Assembly: GCF_900541605.1 (NCBI RefSeq)
Contig: NZ_UQKJ01000043.1
Location: forward strand, 1-15,575
Direction: 5' to 3'
DNA: 15,575 nt
From: an uncultured Dialister sp.
Lineage (GTDB): Bacteria > Bacillota > Negativicutes > Veillonellales > Dialisteraceae
Below the pieces are notes generated by a model. It did not search any database and had not been told where the DNA came from. It worked only from the letters and a program-made list of their open reading frames with translations. Below, piece by piece: positions 1 to 8,257 of the stretch (the stretch's first letter is position 1; each line of letters begins with the position of its first letter). The position numbers were made by a program, and so were the translations under genes.

Positions 1-163
1 GGCATAAGGTGGGTTGGCCGCCTTCGGCGGCTATTGTACCTTACGCCCCCGGTGCGAAGCACCCACACCCCGGTGAACGAGCGCAGCGACGTTCACCTAC
101 AACCTTTAGCCCCATCCACACGCTTGGAGCGCCCCGCTATACACGACTCAAGCCGAAGGCTTC
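1..163. repeat. Repeat-rich intergenic end with GC hairpins
   Basis: No credible gene lies here. Several perfect hairpins are visible: GCCGCC/GGCGGC with loop TTC (17-31), GGTGC/GCACC with loop GAA (51-63), and GGTGAACG/CGTTCACC around a 10-base loop (72-97). The stretch 43-117 is a diverged direct repeat of 15442-15515 at the other end of the window. The short open frame in this stretch is made of this repeat and has no ribosome binding site, so I do not call it. Confidence 0.7.
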
Positions 164-3043
164 CTACTCTTTCCAGCAGTAATATCTCCACTGGCAGGAG
201 CGGCAGGCCTCAGGAAGGCCGGGCCCCGATTTTTCTGCACGGTGGTTGAAGTCTTCCGCCATAATTCGTTCAGCGGTCCGATCAAAGGCTTCTATCCGCT
301 CCTGCACCAGTTCAGGACGGTTGTCCACTTCATAGACCGGCCGGTCTTCTTCCCCTGTAAAATAGAGAAGCAGCCGTCCCACAGGGACCCCCAGTTTCTT
401 CTCCACCAGGTACGCATAGACCCGAAGCTGCCCGGCATACCGTTCAAGGAGAGAACTTCCCGGCTTCGGCCGATGGCCTGTCTTGAAATCGATGATATCC
501 GTTTTTCCTTCCTTATCCTGCAGGAGGTCTATGGTACCATCCATGATATATCGGTCCTTCACCAGTTCCAGCGGATATTCCGCTTCCTTTACCATGGACC
601 AGTCTCCCTGCCGGTAGGACACATACCCCAGGATTTCCTGGAATGCCCTGTCCAGGTCACTTCTGGAAAGCCAGGTATTTTCCGTCTTAGAAAGGGCATT
701 GTAGTCTGCCATCATCCAGGCGTAGATATTGGCTGGTACCAGTTTATCCATTTCTTTACGAATGACCGCCCGGTGAACATCTTCAATCACTTCATGTACC
801 AGGGTCCCATAGAGGAGCGACAATCCCCGGGGTGATGCAAATCGGTAAATCTTATTCAGTTTATACTTCAGGGGACATTCTTCGTAGAGCGCCACCTGGG
901 AAGTGAAAGAAAGCCGGGGTTTAAACCGGCCTGCTGTGACCGGTTCAAACGGAATATCCCTGAAATCAAGGCCCGGTGTATCGTATTCAGGAACACTGTC
1001 CACGGGCTTCTCAAAAACCCTGGATGGCGACTGTCCCGGCTTCCTGTCACAGGCAAGAACGAGAAGGGACTCGGCCCGAGAAAAGGCGGTGTAGTATTTC
1101 CTGCGGAAATCAAAATCCCGGATATCCCCATAGGGCTCATAGGACCGGCGTCCCGTCATTTTCTCCACCACCCGGGCAATGAGGGTATCCTCACCCCGTG
1201 GGTATTCATCAAGGGAAGCTGCAATAACTACAGGATATTCCAATCCCTTGGACTGGTGGATATTCAGGAAAGAAACCTGCCCGCTCGGTGCATAGGCTTC
1301 CTCATCTTCATATTCTCCCACCCCGTTCTCATACCAGAGTCGGAGATACCGGGAAAAGAATACGTAAATATCGTCTACCGTTTCTTTGCCGTACCCGTGA
1401 TTTTCTTCTATAAAGCAGTCAAACCGGCTGATAAGGCGGGTAATGGTAGACAGGTTTCTCGCTTCCCCACATTCCCCTTCCGCTGCCTGATCAATAAAGG
1501 AAGAAAAAGGCTCCATGGACAGGATACGGTATGTCAAAGGCAGCAGGTTCGAAGTAAGACGGCCGGTGGAAGCAATTTTCTTCTTTTCTTCATCGAGCCA
1601 CTGTTTCAATTCCTGATGCTCTCCCATCATGGTTTCTGCCATGATCAGGAACTGGCGATAGGTACCGCTAATTCCCTCCGTTTCCCCCATTTCCCGGGAT
1701 TTTCCCAGGGCTTTCTGTACTTCAGGAAACAGATACAGGAGGGATCCCAGAAGCCAGGCCACCTCTTTCCGTTTAAAGAAATAACCGGACCGCGGTGCAT
1801 ATACGGGAATTCCTCTCTGCTTCAAAGCATACTGGAGTCGGATGGAGTTGTCCCCCTTCACAGAATCGAAGAGGAAGGCGACCTGGTTATAGTCAGTAAT
1901 GCATCCTTCCTTCTTGAGGTTCTCCACAAAATCACAGACCCTTTTTTCATAGCGCGGTTCATTATTGGATGCCGTAATCCGTACTACCGTAGGCATATCC
2001 GTCTCGCCGGAAGCGGACAGGACCCTGCCCTTCCGATACCGGTACAGCTTTCCCTTCCGTTCCCAGCTGAACCAGGATGGCTGGGCCATCCATTTCATGC
2101 AGAACGTAATGATTCCCTGGTTGGACCGGTAATTCCGGTTCAGCGTAACCACATGGCAGTGGCCGCCAAAGTGGTCCGGAAAACGGAGTATATTGGCCAC
2201 CGTAGCGCCTCGAAAGCGGTAAATACTCTGGTCATCATCACCAACGACGAAGATATTTCCTTCTTCGCCTCCCAGAAGCTGTACCAGCTTTTCCTGGATG
2301 TAATTGGTATCCTGATATTCATCTACCAGAATATACCGGATCCGCCGGGCCGCTTCTTTCCGTACTGCCTCTTTTTCCGAAAGAATATAGTATGCCTCCG
2401 TCTGGAGTCTTGTAAAATCAAGGAAATTCTTCTCTTTGGCCAGTTTCCGGTACCGAATCATCATCCATCCCAGGGCTCGGATAAGGCTGTCCTTTTCCCG
2501 CACCATATCCTCCGGATTCACCAGTTCTTCTGACAACCGATTCACATATTCGCAGATCTTTTTGCACCGCCGCCAGGGAGAAATGGTCACTTCCATTCCC
2601 GTGCTCCGGTTCAGATAGGAAGAGGGGACCACATTGTCGAATCCCGGAATCTGTTCAAAGTCAGAAAGGTTCCCATATACCAGGTACTGCTGTTCAAACT
2701 GGTCAGTTTCTATGAAATTTCTTTCCAGCCTCGTATATTCCCTGAATTCCTTCAGAAGCCGCCGGCATATATGGTGAAAGGTGCCGATATACATTTCATG
2801 GAGATTCACCTCGATCCCCTGTTTAGAGAGCTCATTGGTGAGACGGGTAATGAGCTCCTTCGAAGCCTTTACTGTATAGGTAACCACCATAATCTGTTCC
2901 GGCGGCACTTTTTTATCCCGAATCAGATACAGTACCCGCTGGATGATAGTGTAGGTCTTACCGGTTCCGGGGCCCGCAATGACCAGTGTAGGACCATCAG
3001 AATGGATTGCATCATACTGGGCTTGGTTTTCAGTAGGATTCAT
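164..3043 (-). CDS. UvrD/PcrA-type helicase with C-terminal Fe-S PD-(D/E)XK nuclease
   Basis: A 959-residue superfamily 1A DNA helicase fused to a RecB/AddB-type nuclease, likely acting in double-strand break processing or recombination. Visible helicase motifs are Walker A GPGTGKT (24-30), DEYQDT (241-246), GDDDQSIYRFRGA (268-280), LNRNYRS (301-307), NIHQSKGLEYPVV (594-606) and YYTAFSRAE (650-658). The nuclease domain begins near residue 710, with H750 (GTLVHE), D835 (DGTID), D852-x-K854 (IDFKTG) and Q872. C723 together with C947, C950 and C956 (C-x2-C-x5-C) matches the four-cysteine 4Fe-4S staple known from AddB and Cas4-like nucleases. The ATG is preceded by AAGGAG at 7-base spacing. It is transcribed alone; no AddA/AddB or AdnB partner is in the window. 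The family is clear; the exact pathway is inferred. Confidence 0.92.
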   Translation of the reverse strand: MNPTENQAQYDAIHSDGPTLVIAGPGTGKTYTIIQRVLYLIRDKKVPPEQIMVVTYTVKASKELITRLTNELSKQGIEVNLHEMYIGTFHHICRRLLKEFREYTRLERNFIETDQFEQQYLVYGNLSDFEQIPGFDNVVPSSYLNRSTGMEVTISPWRRCKKICEYVNRLSEELVNPEDMVREKDSLIRALGWMMIRYRKLAKEKNFLDFTRLQTEAYYILSEKEAVRKEAARRIRYILVDEYQDTNYIQEKLVQLLGGEEGNIFVVGDDDQSIYRFRGATVANILRFPDHFGGHCHVVTLNRNYRSNQGIITFCMKWMAQPSWFSWERKGKLYRYRKGRVLSASGETDMPTVVRITASNNEPRYEKRVCDFVENLKKEGCITDYNQVAFLFDSVKGDNSIRLQYALKQRGIPVYAPRSGYFFKRKEVAWLLGSLLYLFPEVQKALGKSREMGETEGISGTYRQFLIMAETMMGEHQELKQWLDEEKKKIASTGRLTSNLLPLTYRILSMEPFSSFIDQAAEGECGEARNLSTITRLISRFDCFIEENHGYGKETVDDIYVFFSRYLRLWYENGVGEYEDEEAYAPSGQVSFLNIHQSKGLEYPVVIAASLDEYPRGEDTLIARVVEKMTGRRSYEPYGDIRDFDFRRKYYTAFSRAESLLVLACDRKPGQSPSRVFEKPVDSVPEYDTPGLDFRDIPFEPVTAGRFKPRLSFTSQVALYEECPLKYKLNKIYRFASPRGLSLLYGTLVHEVIEDVHRAVIRKEMDKLVPANIYAWMMADYNALSKTENTWLSRSDLDRAFQEILGYVSYRQGDWSMVKEAEYPLELVKDRYIMDGTIDLLQDKEGKTDIIDFKTGHRPKPGSSLLERYAGQLRVYAYLVEKKLGVPVGRLLLYFTGEEDRPVYEVDNRPELVQERIEAFDRTAERIMAEDFNHRAEKSGPGLPEACRSCQWRYYCWKE

Positions 3044-3074
3044 AGGACTGCTCCTTGTAGGTGTGAATGTGTTT

Positions 3075-3103
3075 ACTATATCTCATTTTAATGCATATGT
3101 AGA
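3075..3103 (-). promoter_or_regulatory. Sigma-70-type promoter of the helicase-nuclease gene
   Basis: Read on the minus strand: TCTACA (3103-3098), a 17-base spacer, then TATAGT (3080-3075), about 30 bases before the start codon. The spacing is ideal, and the match is 4/6 at -35 and 5/6 at -10. It is a sequence prediction only. Confidence 0.5.
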
Positions 3104-3113
3104 CAGGGAAGGT

Positions 3114-3139
3114 ACAGCGCACAAATTAAAAAGCGCCAC
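3114..3139 (+). repeat. Hairpin repeat, copy 1 (degenerate stem)
   Basis: A 26-base unit: 7-base left arm ending AGCGC, 12-base loop ACAAATTAAAAA, 7-base right arm starting GCGCC. Only the inner GCGC/GCGC pairs. The loop length and the ACAAATT start match the copies at 11460 and 11514. It faces the reverse-oriented copy at 3187-3212, so together they form an imperfect inverted repeat of about 100 bases. Confidence 0.6.
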
Positions 3140-3186
3140 AGAATTTTATAATATGGGAATTTGATAAATACGATGAATAAATAATC

Positions 3187-3280
3187 GCGGCGCTATATGA
3201 ATTGTGCGCCGCACCACCCCCTCGGGCGAAGCCCGTTCCTCTTGCGACACTTCGCCCGCAGGGCGTTACCCCTCAGCCAC
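3187..3280 (-). repeat. Hairpin repeat copy 2 with GC-rich tail
   Basis: GCGGCGC (3187-3193) and GCGCCGC (3206-3212) form a perfect 7-base-pair stem with a 12-base loop. The tail reads CACCACCCCCTCG, then hairpins CGGGC-GAA-GCCCG (3223-3235) and CGCCC-GCA-GGGCG (3253-3265), then CCCCTCAGCCAC. The same tail follows the copy at 5061, but there about 30 bases holding the first hairpin are missing. Confidence 0.75.
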
Positions 3281-3325
3281 TTTCCCAGGATGCAGGATTA
3301 TCCCAAACATGGTTGAAATGACACA

Positions 3326-4903
3326 CTAGTCACGCCCCTTCTCGTACAGGAACACTAAGACCAGCAACGGCAGGCCCAGGACATAGGCAAAGGAATAGCG
3401 GAAAACAGCCGATGCCGGCGTAGAAACGAGAAGGGTCAATGTATTGGCCCAAAGAGGCAGTGCAGCAAGAATCAGTCTCTTTCTCCCACCACAGTAAAAG
3501 AGGAGACACAGGAACAGTGTCATCCACAGGGAAATCCCGGCTCCCAGGAATCGGCTGCCGCTGTAGGAATAGTTACCCAGAAACGACTTCAGCCGGAAGG
3601 GCATGGGAAAATCCCCAAGTGCCAGCATATCGTTATCCGATGGTTTCATATTCTTCGTATTCTCATCAGACAGAGCCCAGCCAAACCGGGACTGTACATC
3701 ATGCTCCAGGGGGTCCAGGTTCCAGAGCGCATAGGTTTCTGTCATCCATCCCTCCACATAAAGCCGGGGATTCTTAAGGCCCGTATCCAGCCAGGCCTTC
3801 AAAAAAGGAACCCTTTCCCCATTTAATTCATTTCTCCGGAAATGGTCATCCCATTTCACAAAATCCACTGTAGCCGGCGAATACCCTTTCTTCCATTTTT
3901 CTTCCGGAAGAAGCCCCGCCATGAGTTCTTTCGTTTTCTCGCTCCGCTCCCCATCCAGAACGAGGACCCGGCCCATCTGCTGCAGGGGGATGACCATGCT
4001 CTCCTGAAACAGAGGCTGCCAGCCATGGGTAGAAAGAATGACCCGTCCCGGCAGGATAGCCGCCACCGCACAGAGGAGAAAAAGGGCGGCCGGTTTCTTC
4101 CATTTCCCGGTGACCAGGCACAGGGCCATGACAAGAATGGCGGAAATGAAAATACCATTGCTCCGAAACATCATGAGCCCCAGTAGTGCCCCGGCAGTCA
4201 TCAGCATTTTCTTCCTGTTCTCTATAGGGCCATCAGAAAACAGGACCATACACCAGAGAAGGGAAAGAGAAAACAGCCCATCCCGCACAGCGGCAATACC
4301 ATAATTGCCAACCATAGGGAAAAACGTAAACCATGCATAGAGAAAAATTCCCGGATTTCTCCCGTACCGTTTCCGGACAAAAAAAACCATGGCCGTCAGT
4401 CCGTAGGAATAGACAAGGAGCTGTACCAGAGAAAGCGCAAAAATCACCGGTTCCCTTGTCCCCAGTACGGCTTTTCCAAAGGCCGCTCCATATCCATAAA
4501 TAAGTGAATAGAACCAGGGAAACTGGACACCGGCGTAAAGGGGATTTTCCATCATAAAAAGAGTATCATTCATCCCGGGCGCCGGATACAATGCCAGCAG
4601 CGATGGGACCTGCCAAAGGGCCATGAAAAGGAAAGCAGGAAGAAATAAATGAGAGCCTGTCCCTTCCTGCCTTTCAAAAGATAGTGATAGAAAAAGCCGC
4701 ACAACCGGCGGGAGTATCGCAAAAAGGAGGAGAAAAATAAGAAATAAAACCTTCAGATCCTCCACAGAAAGAAGAGGATATTCCGGATGCAGCAGGGCCT
4801 CCCCCATCCTGTCGATTTTCCAGGTATACCAGGAGGCCAGAGAAAGGGGAATGGAGAAAACAGCGCAGGGCAGACTGACCCTGTCCAGCTTGAAGAGCTT
4901 CAT
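3326..4903 (-). CDS. Multi-spanning membrane protein, paralogue of the next gene (GT-C/DUF6020-like)
   Basis: About 525 residues rich in hydrophobic helices, roughly ten or more membrane segments. LYPAPGMNDT sits at residues 105-114, just after a membrane segment, where GT-C glycosyltransferases and DUF6020-type proteins carry a loop with acidic residues. A polar stretch in the C-terminal half contains IPLQQMGR, VDFVKWDDHF and QSRFGWALSDEN, each with a counterpart in the 5136-6869 protein. I chose the ATG at 4903 because AAAGGGGGC lies about 9 bases before it. A GTG at 4960 would add 19 polar residues but has no ribosome binding site. The function is unknown; transfer of a lipid-linked sugar to a surface polymer is only a guess from topology. 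The nearest upstream gene on this strand is the paralogue, 232 bases away across a repeat. Confidence 0.8.
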   Translation of the reverse strand: MKLFKLDRVSLPCAVFSIPLSLASWYTWKIDRMGEALLHPEYPLLSVEDLKVLFLIFLLLFAILPPVVRLFLSLSFERQEGTGSHLFLPAFLFMALWQVPSLLALYPAPGMNDTLFMMENPLYAGVQFPWFYSLIYGYGAAFGKAVLGTREPVIFALSLVQLLVYSYGLTAMVFFVRKRYGRNPGIFLYAWFTFFPMVGNYGIAAVRDGLFSLSLLWCMVLFSDGPIENRKKMLMTAGALLGLMMFRSNGIFISAILVMALCLVTGKWKKPAALFLLCAVAAILPGRVILSTHGWQPLFQESMVIPLQQMGRVLVLDGERSEKTKELMAGLLPEEKWKKGYSPATVDFVKWDDHFRRNELNGERVPFLKAWLDTGLKNPRLYVEGWMTETYALWNLDPLEHDVQSRFGWALSDENTKNMKPSDNDMLALGDFPMPFRLKSFLGNYSYSGSRFLGAGISLWMTLFLCLLFYCGGRKRLILAALPLWANTLTLLVSTPASAVFRYSFAYVLGLPLLVLVFLYEKGRD

Positions 4904-5060
4904 GGTGTTTTGCCCCCTTTCTGATAGAATAGAAGGGAAACGCTTCTTGTAAGTATCCACATCAAGTATTTAAAACGGATTGGTAACCCCTCTCGCTTCG
5001 CTCGCGCCCCGGGAAGGGGGGCACAGGTCCGGCAGCGGAGCTCCGACCAGGTCTCATAAA

Positions 5061-5128
5061 GCGGTGCTTCTTAATGTGTGCACCGCACCACCCCCTCGCC
5101 CGCAGGGCGTTTCCCCTCAGCCACATTT
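5061..5128 (-). repeat. Hairpin repeat copy 3 with GC-rich tail
   Basis: GCGGTGC (5061-5067) and GCACCGC (5080-5086) make a perfect 7-base-pair stem with a 12-base loop. Relative to the copy at 3187, one C-G pair has become T-A, a compensatory change. The tail CACCACCCCCTCG, hairpin CGCCC-GCA-GGGCG (5097-5109) and CCCCTCAGCCAC match the other copy closely. It lies between the two membrane-protein genes. Confidence 0.8.
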
Positions 5129-5135
5129 ATATTTT

Positions 5136-6869
5136 TCAATCCTTCCAATGGGTATATCCATCATCTTCCCGAATCTCCCTGTGGTCTTCCGGAAGTTCTA
5201 TTTCTTTTCTCGGCATCATCACCGTTTCTGCCCACCTTGTTTCTCCATATTTCCCTTCCGGCAGGAAAGGAAGGAGAAGGAAGAAAGGCATGCAGAGGGG
5301 GAAGAAATACACATAGCGGTATACAAAGGCCGCCGGAGTGGCGATCATGAGTGTCCCCCAGAGAAGACAGGCTGGCAGAAGGACAAGAAACCGGCTGTAC
5401 TGTTTCCTGTAGAAAAGAAGGAGCCCCACGCAGAGCGTAATCCAAAGACAGGTACCGGCACCGAGGAAGCGACTGTGGTCCCAAAGCCAGCGACCCAGTT
5501 TTTCCTGGGTATCCTTTTTGAAGAATGTATGGATATCCGCCGTCTTATAGGCATTATTGTGGTCCGGACTGAGCCCGTTCTTGAGATCGCTCTCCGAAAA
5601 TGCCCAGCAGAAACGGGATTGGGTCATTTCGTCCGGCGCCGGAAATGCCCAGTACCCATAGGTGGCAAAGAGCCAGGCTTCCACGTAGATCTCTTTATTT
5701 CTCTTACCCACTGATTTCCAGGCTTTCCAGAATTCATCGGGATGACTGTTAAAATAGTAGAAATCAAAATCGCTGTTCCATTTGATCAGGTCCACGGTAA
5801 AGGGATCGTACCATTTTTCAATACGGCCAGGAATCATCATTTTCACAGAGTACGCCTTTTCTTCCGGCGTCAGGGGCACTCCTACCGCCACGGCCCGGGA
5901 AAACTGCTGCAGCGGGATGCCTACCCGTTCCTGAAAAAGCTGGGGCAGGTCCAGGATCTGCTTGATGGCAATATCCGGGGTCACCGCAATGGCAATCATC
6001 ACAAGCCCCGTGAGGAGCAGGTTCATCTGGATCCGTTTCATGAGGAATAAAAGCCCCAGCAGCATGACAATGAATACGTAGATGCCATTATTCCGAAGAA
6101 GCATCATACCAAGGCCCGCCAGGATGAAGAGCCGCTTATTGGACTGCCAGGCATTTTCCTTATATCCTGACACAAAGGACGTAACCAGAGGTACCCATAG
6201 AAGGATGGTACCGGAAAAGAATACATCCTTCACGTTAGAAAAGGACATATTTACCACCATTGGCATAAATCCATAGTACAGGGATAAAAGGACCGTGAGC
6301 CACATGCGGCCGGTTTTCCGATACAGCCAGGAAAGGCAGTAGGCAATGCCGCAGGCAAAGAGAAACATCTGAATCAGGGAAGCAGCCGCCAGCCCGTAGG
6401 ACGTGGTATGGAACAGCATGTCCGATGCCTGGGTGAGTCCGTAAATATACATGCAGTAAATAAACGTATGCTGCCCGGTGGCCCAGATGCCGGCCCGCAT
6501 GATATCGGTGGTATCATTCATGCCGGTGCCGGGGTAAAAAACGAGAAAAAAGGGCATCCACGCGCAGAGAAGGAAGACTACGATAAAAGCAAAGGGTGCT
6601 TCCAGCGGGCTTCCATCCGGTTCCAGCCGTTCCGAGAGGGCCGGCACAGTTCCCAGATACTTCATAAGTACTGAAAGGACCAGAAAGGTAACCACCGCCA
6701 GCGCCAGTACTTTGGGAATATCCACCGCAAAAAGAAGGGATGACCGGTTCCAGGGAGTAGATCCGGGATGCCATCCGATGCGCCATGTATAGAATTCACA
6801 GAATCCCATGAGCAGGGATACCCATCCTGTGAGCATCGCCAGCCAGAGCCTGCCTTTATATATATTCAT
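5136..6869 (-). CDS. Multi-spanning membrane protein (GT-C/DUF6020-like)
   Basis: 577 residues with an N-terminal membrane segment (about 8-27), a further helix near 50-68, another near 92-112, and then many more. FYPGTGMNDT (111-120) follows the third helix. Later motifs IPLQQFSRA, VDLIKWNSDF, YVEAWLFATYGYW and QSRFCWAFSESD line up with the neighbouring paralogue at 3326-4903, so the pair arose by duplication. The last roughly 35 residues are charged and probably cytoplasmic. The ATG has an AGG-type ribosome binding site about 9 bases upstream and an extended -10 promoter at 6902-6910. No enzyme signature is certain. The large polar region and the conserved Asp in MNDT fit a GT-C-like enzyme, but this is inference; a transporter is not excluded. 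Confidence 0.82.
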   Translation of the reverse strand: MNIYKGRLWLAMLTGWVSLLMGFCEFYTWRIGWHPGSTPWNRSSLLFAVDIPKVLALAVVTFLVLSVLMKYLGTVPALSERLEPDGSPLEAPFAFIVVFLLCAWMPFFLVFYPGTGMNDTTDIMRAGIWATGQHTFIYCMYIYGLTQASDMLFHTTSYGLAAASLIQMFLFACGIAYCLSWLYRKTGRMWLTVLLSLYYGFMPMVVNMSFSNVKDVFFSGTILLWVPLVTSFVSGYKENAWQSNKRLFILAGLGMMLLRNNGIYVFIVMLLGLLFLMKRIQMNLLLTGLVMIAIAVTPDIAIKQILDLPQLFQERVGIPLQQFSRAVAVGVPLTPEEKAYSVKMMIPGRIEKWYDPFTVDLIKWNSDFDFYYFNSHPDEFWKAWKSVGKRNKEIYVEAWLFATYGYWAFPAPDEMTQSRFCWAFSESDLKNGLSPDHNNAYKTADIHTFFKKDTQEKLGRWLWDHSRFLGAGTCLWITLCVGLLLFYRKQYSRFLVLLPACLLWGTLMIATPAAFVYRYVYFFPLCMPFFLLLPFLPEGKYGETRWAETVMMPRKEIELPEDHREIREDDGYTHWKD

Positions 6870-6901
6870 GAAATATACCTGCCTTGTTGCAATCTATGAG
6901 T

Positions 6902-6910
6902 ATTATACCA
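6902..6910 (-). promoter_or_regulatory. Extended -10 promoter for the 5136-6869 membrane protein
   Basis: On the minus strand TGGTATAAT forms a TGn-TATAAT extended -10 element. No good -35 lies 16-18 bases upstream, as is usual for extended -10 promoters. The start codon is about 33 bases downstream. Confidence 0.5.
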
Positions 6911-6987
6911 TTATTACAGGCCGTACAGCGTGAGTAAAGCAGTAAATGCACGGATATATGGGACAAAAGGCAGCTTCGCCAGGGCAG

Positions 6988-7000
6988 CGGCCTATGGCCG
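6988..7000. repeat. Three-base-loop GC hairpin
   Basis: CGGCC and GGCCG flank TAT. It is the clearest structure in the 270-base divergent gap 6870-7139, which otherwise holds only the two promoters. The short open frame across this gap has no ribosome binding site. Confidence 0.4.
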
Positions 7001-7089
7001 GGGCTATGCATGGCATGGCTCCAACCATAAAATTCATCTACCCGCCTGGGCCGCTCACCAATCACACTAACCATTCATCCTCTCCAATA

Positions 7090-7133
7090 TGATATAATGA
7101 AATAAATGAATATAACCTTGATTCTGAAAGGAG
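7090..7133 (+). promoter_or_regulatory. Extended -10 promoter and ribosome binding site of the URO-D family gene
   Basis: TGATATAAT (7090-7098) is an extended -10 element. AAAGGAG (7127-7133) is a strong Shine-Dalgarno sequence 6 bases before the ATG at 7140. No convincing -35 is seen. Confidence 0.55.
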
Positions 7134-7139
7134 AAAGCT

Positions 7140-8150
7140 ATGAATAGAGAAGAAAGAGTCCGTGCCGCTCTGGCTTCCAAAGAGGTAGACCACGTACCGG
7201 TGGCCGCATGGATGCACCTGTCAGAGTTTGACCAGGATCCCATCTCCCTGGCAGAAGCAGAAGTGGAGCTCACAGAAAAATATGATTTTGATTACATCAA
7301 GATGATGCCCTTTGGCCTTTACAGTACCCAGGACTTCGGAAACCAGATTACCATTTACTGCGATCCCTACAGGGAACCGATTGTAAAAAACTTTGCCATC
7401 CACAGTCCTGCTGACTACAATACCATCCGTGCCATTCCCGCCATTCAGGGAACCTATGGGAAGCAGGTAGAATTTGCACAGGAACTGGTTAAAAGAAGAA
7501 AGCCCGGAACTCCTGTCATCCAGACTATTTTCAGCCCCTTCTCCACGCTGAAGAAAATGGCCGGTGATCGTCTCCTCATGGATATGATCAACTACCCCGA
7601 TGCTGTCCACCACGCCCTGGCGGCCATCACAGCCACCACCCTGGATTTCGTGAGCGCCAATATCGAGGCCGGCGTAGATGGTTTCTTCTTTGCCACCCAG
7701 AACGCTACCCGCTCCATGATGAACCTCCAGGAATTTGAGGAATTCGGCGAATTCTATGACCTCCAGGTCATTAAATCCTACGCAAAAAAGACCTGGTTCA
7801 ACGCCGCCCATATCCACGGAGAAGATATCTATTTCAACGAAGTGGCATCGTACCCGGTGAACTGCATCAACTGGCACGACCGCCATACCTGGCCTTCCCT
7901 AAAGGAAGCCCGGCAGATTACGGATAAATGTCTGCTGGCCGGCATCAAATCGGCCCCCTACTTCGTCAATGGTGTCCTGAAATATGACGATATCATCCTT
8001 GATGGCACCCCGGAAGAAATTACGGCCCATGTCAAAGACGCCATCAGCCAGGTCGACGGCAAAGGTCTCATCCTTGGCCCCGGCTGCGTCGTGAATCCAA
8101 AGGCACCGGAAGAAAACCTCATGGCCCTCCGCAAGGCTGTGGAACTTTAA
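7140..8150 (+). CDS. Uroporphyrinogen decarboxylase-superfamily protein, MtaA-like
   Basis: 336 residues, a single URO-D-type barrel. The start MNREERVRAAL and the end LGPGCVVNPKAPEENL are typical of the corrinoid methyltransferase branch (MtaA/MtbA-like), where a Cys in an APGC-type motif and an upstream His-x-Cys bind zinc. Here C316 is present, but the upstream motif is H224-x-H226 (AHIHGED), so a His-His-Cys site is possible. The HemE substrate signature (RQAGRY type) near the N-terminus is absent: the region reads VPVAAWMHLSEF. It is therefore unlikely to be the heme enzyme. No corrinoid protein or methyltransferase partner gene is nearby, and the gene is monocistronic, ending in a shared terminator. 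The family is secure; the substrate is unknown. Confidence 0.88.
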   Translation: MNREERVRAALASKEVDHVPVAAWMHLSEFDQDPISLAEAEVELTEKYDFDYIKMMPFGLYSTQDFGNQITIYCDPYREPIVKNFAIHSPADYNTIRAIPAIQGTYGKQVEFAQELVKRRKPGTPVIQTIFSPFSTLKKMAGDRLLMDMINYPDAVHHALAAITATTLDFVSANIEAGVDGFFFATQNATRSMMNLQEFEEFGEFYDLQVIKSYAKKTWFNAAHIHGEDIYFNEVASYPVNCINWHDRHTWPSLKEARQITDKCLLAGIKSAPYFVNGVLKYDDIILDGTPEEITAHVKDAISQVDGKGLILGPGCVVNPKAPEENLMALRKAVEL

Positions 8151-8257
8151 ACGGCATGGATATCAGGAAAGCGCAGATTAATCAGCAGAGTCAGATTCAA
8201 TCAGTGCTTCCCTGAATGTCCCCCTTTTGAATGGCTCTGCCCTTATTACTCGACAAC

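Noticed and set aside
1256..2533. 425-residue open frame on the plus strand
   Set aside because: It is antisense to the middle of the helicase gene, has no ribosome binding site, and its composition is that of a frame shadow.
4904..4960. GTG start at 4960 extending the 3326-4903 protein by 19 residues
   Set aside because: No Shine-Dalgarno sequence precedes it, whereas the ATG at 4903 has AAAGGGGGC and begins just before the first membrane helix.
5136..5714. Plus-strand frames over the end of the 5136-6869 gene
   Set aside because: Shadows of the membrane protein; no start signals.
6911..7089. Cobalamin or other riboswitch ahead of the URO-D family gene
   Set aside because: No B12-box or other recognised core motif; the promoter at 7090 also lies downstream of this stretch.
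7221..7886. 221-residue minus-strand frame inside the URO-D family gene
   Set aside because: Antisense shadow of a well-supported gene.
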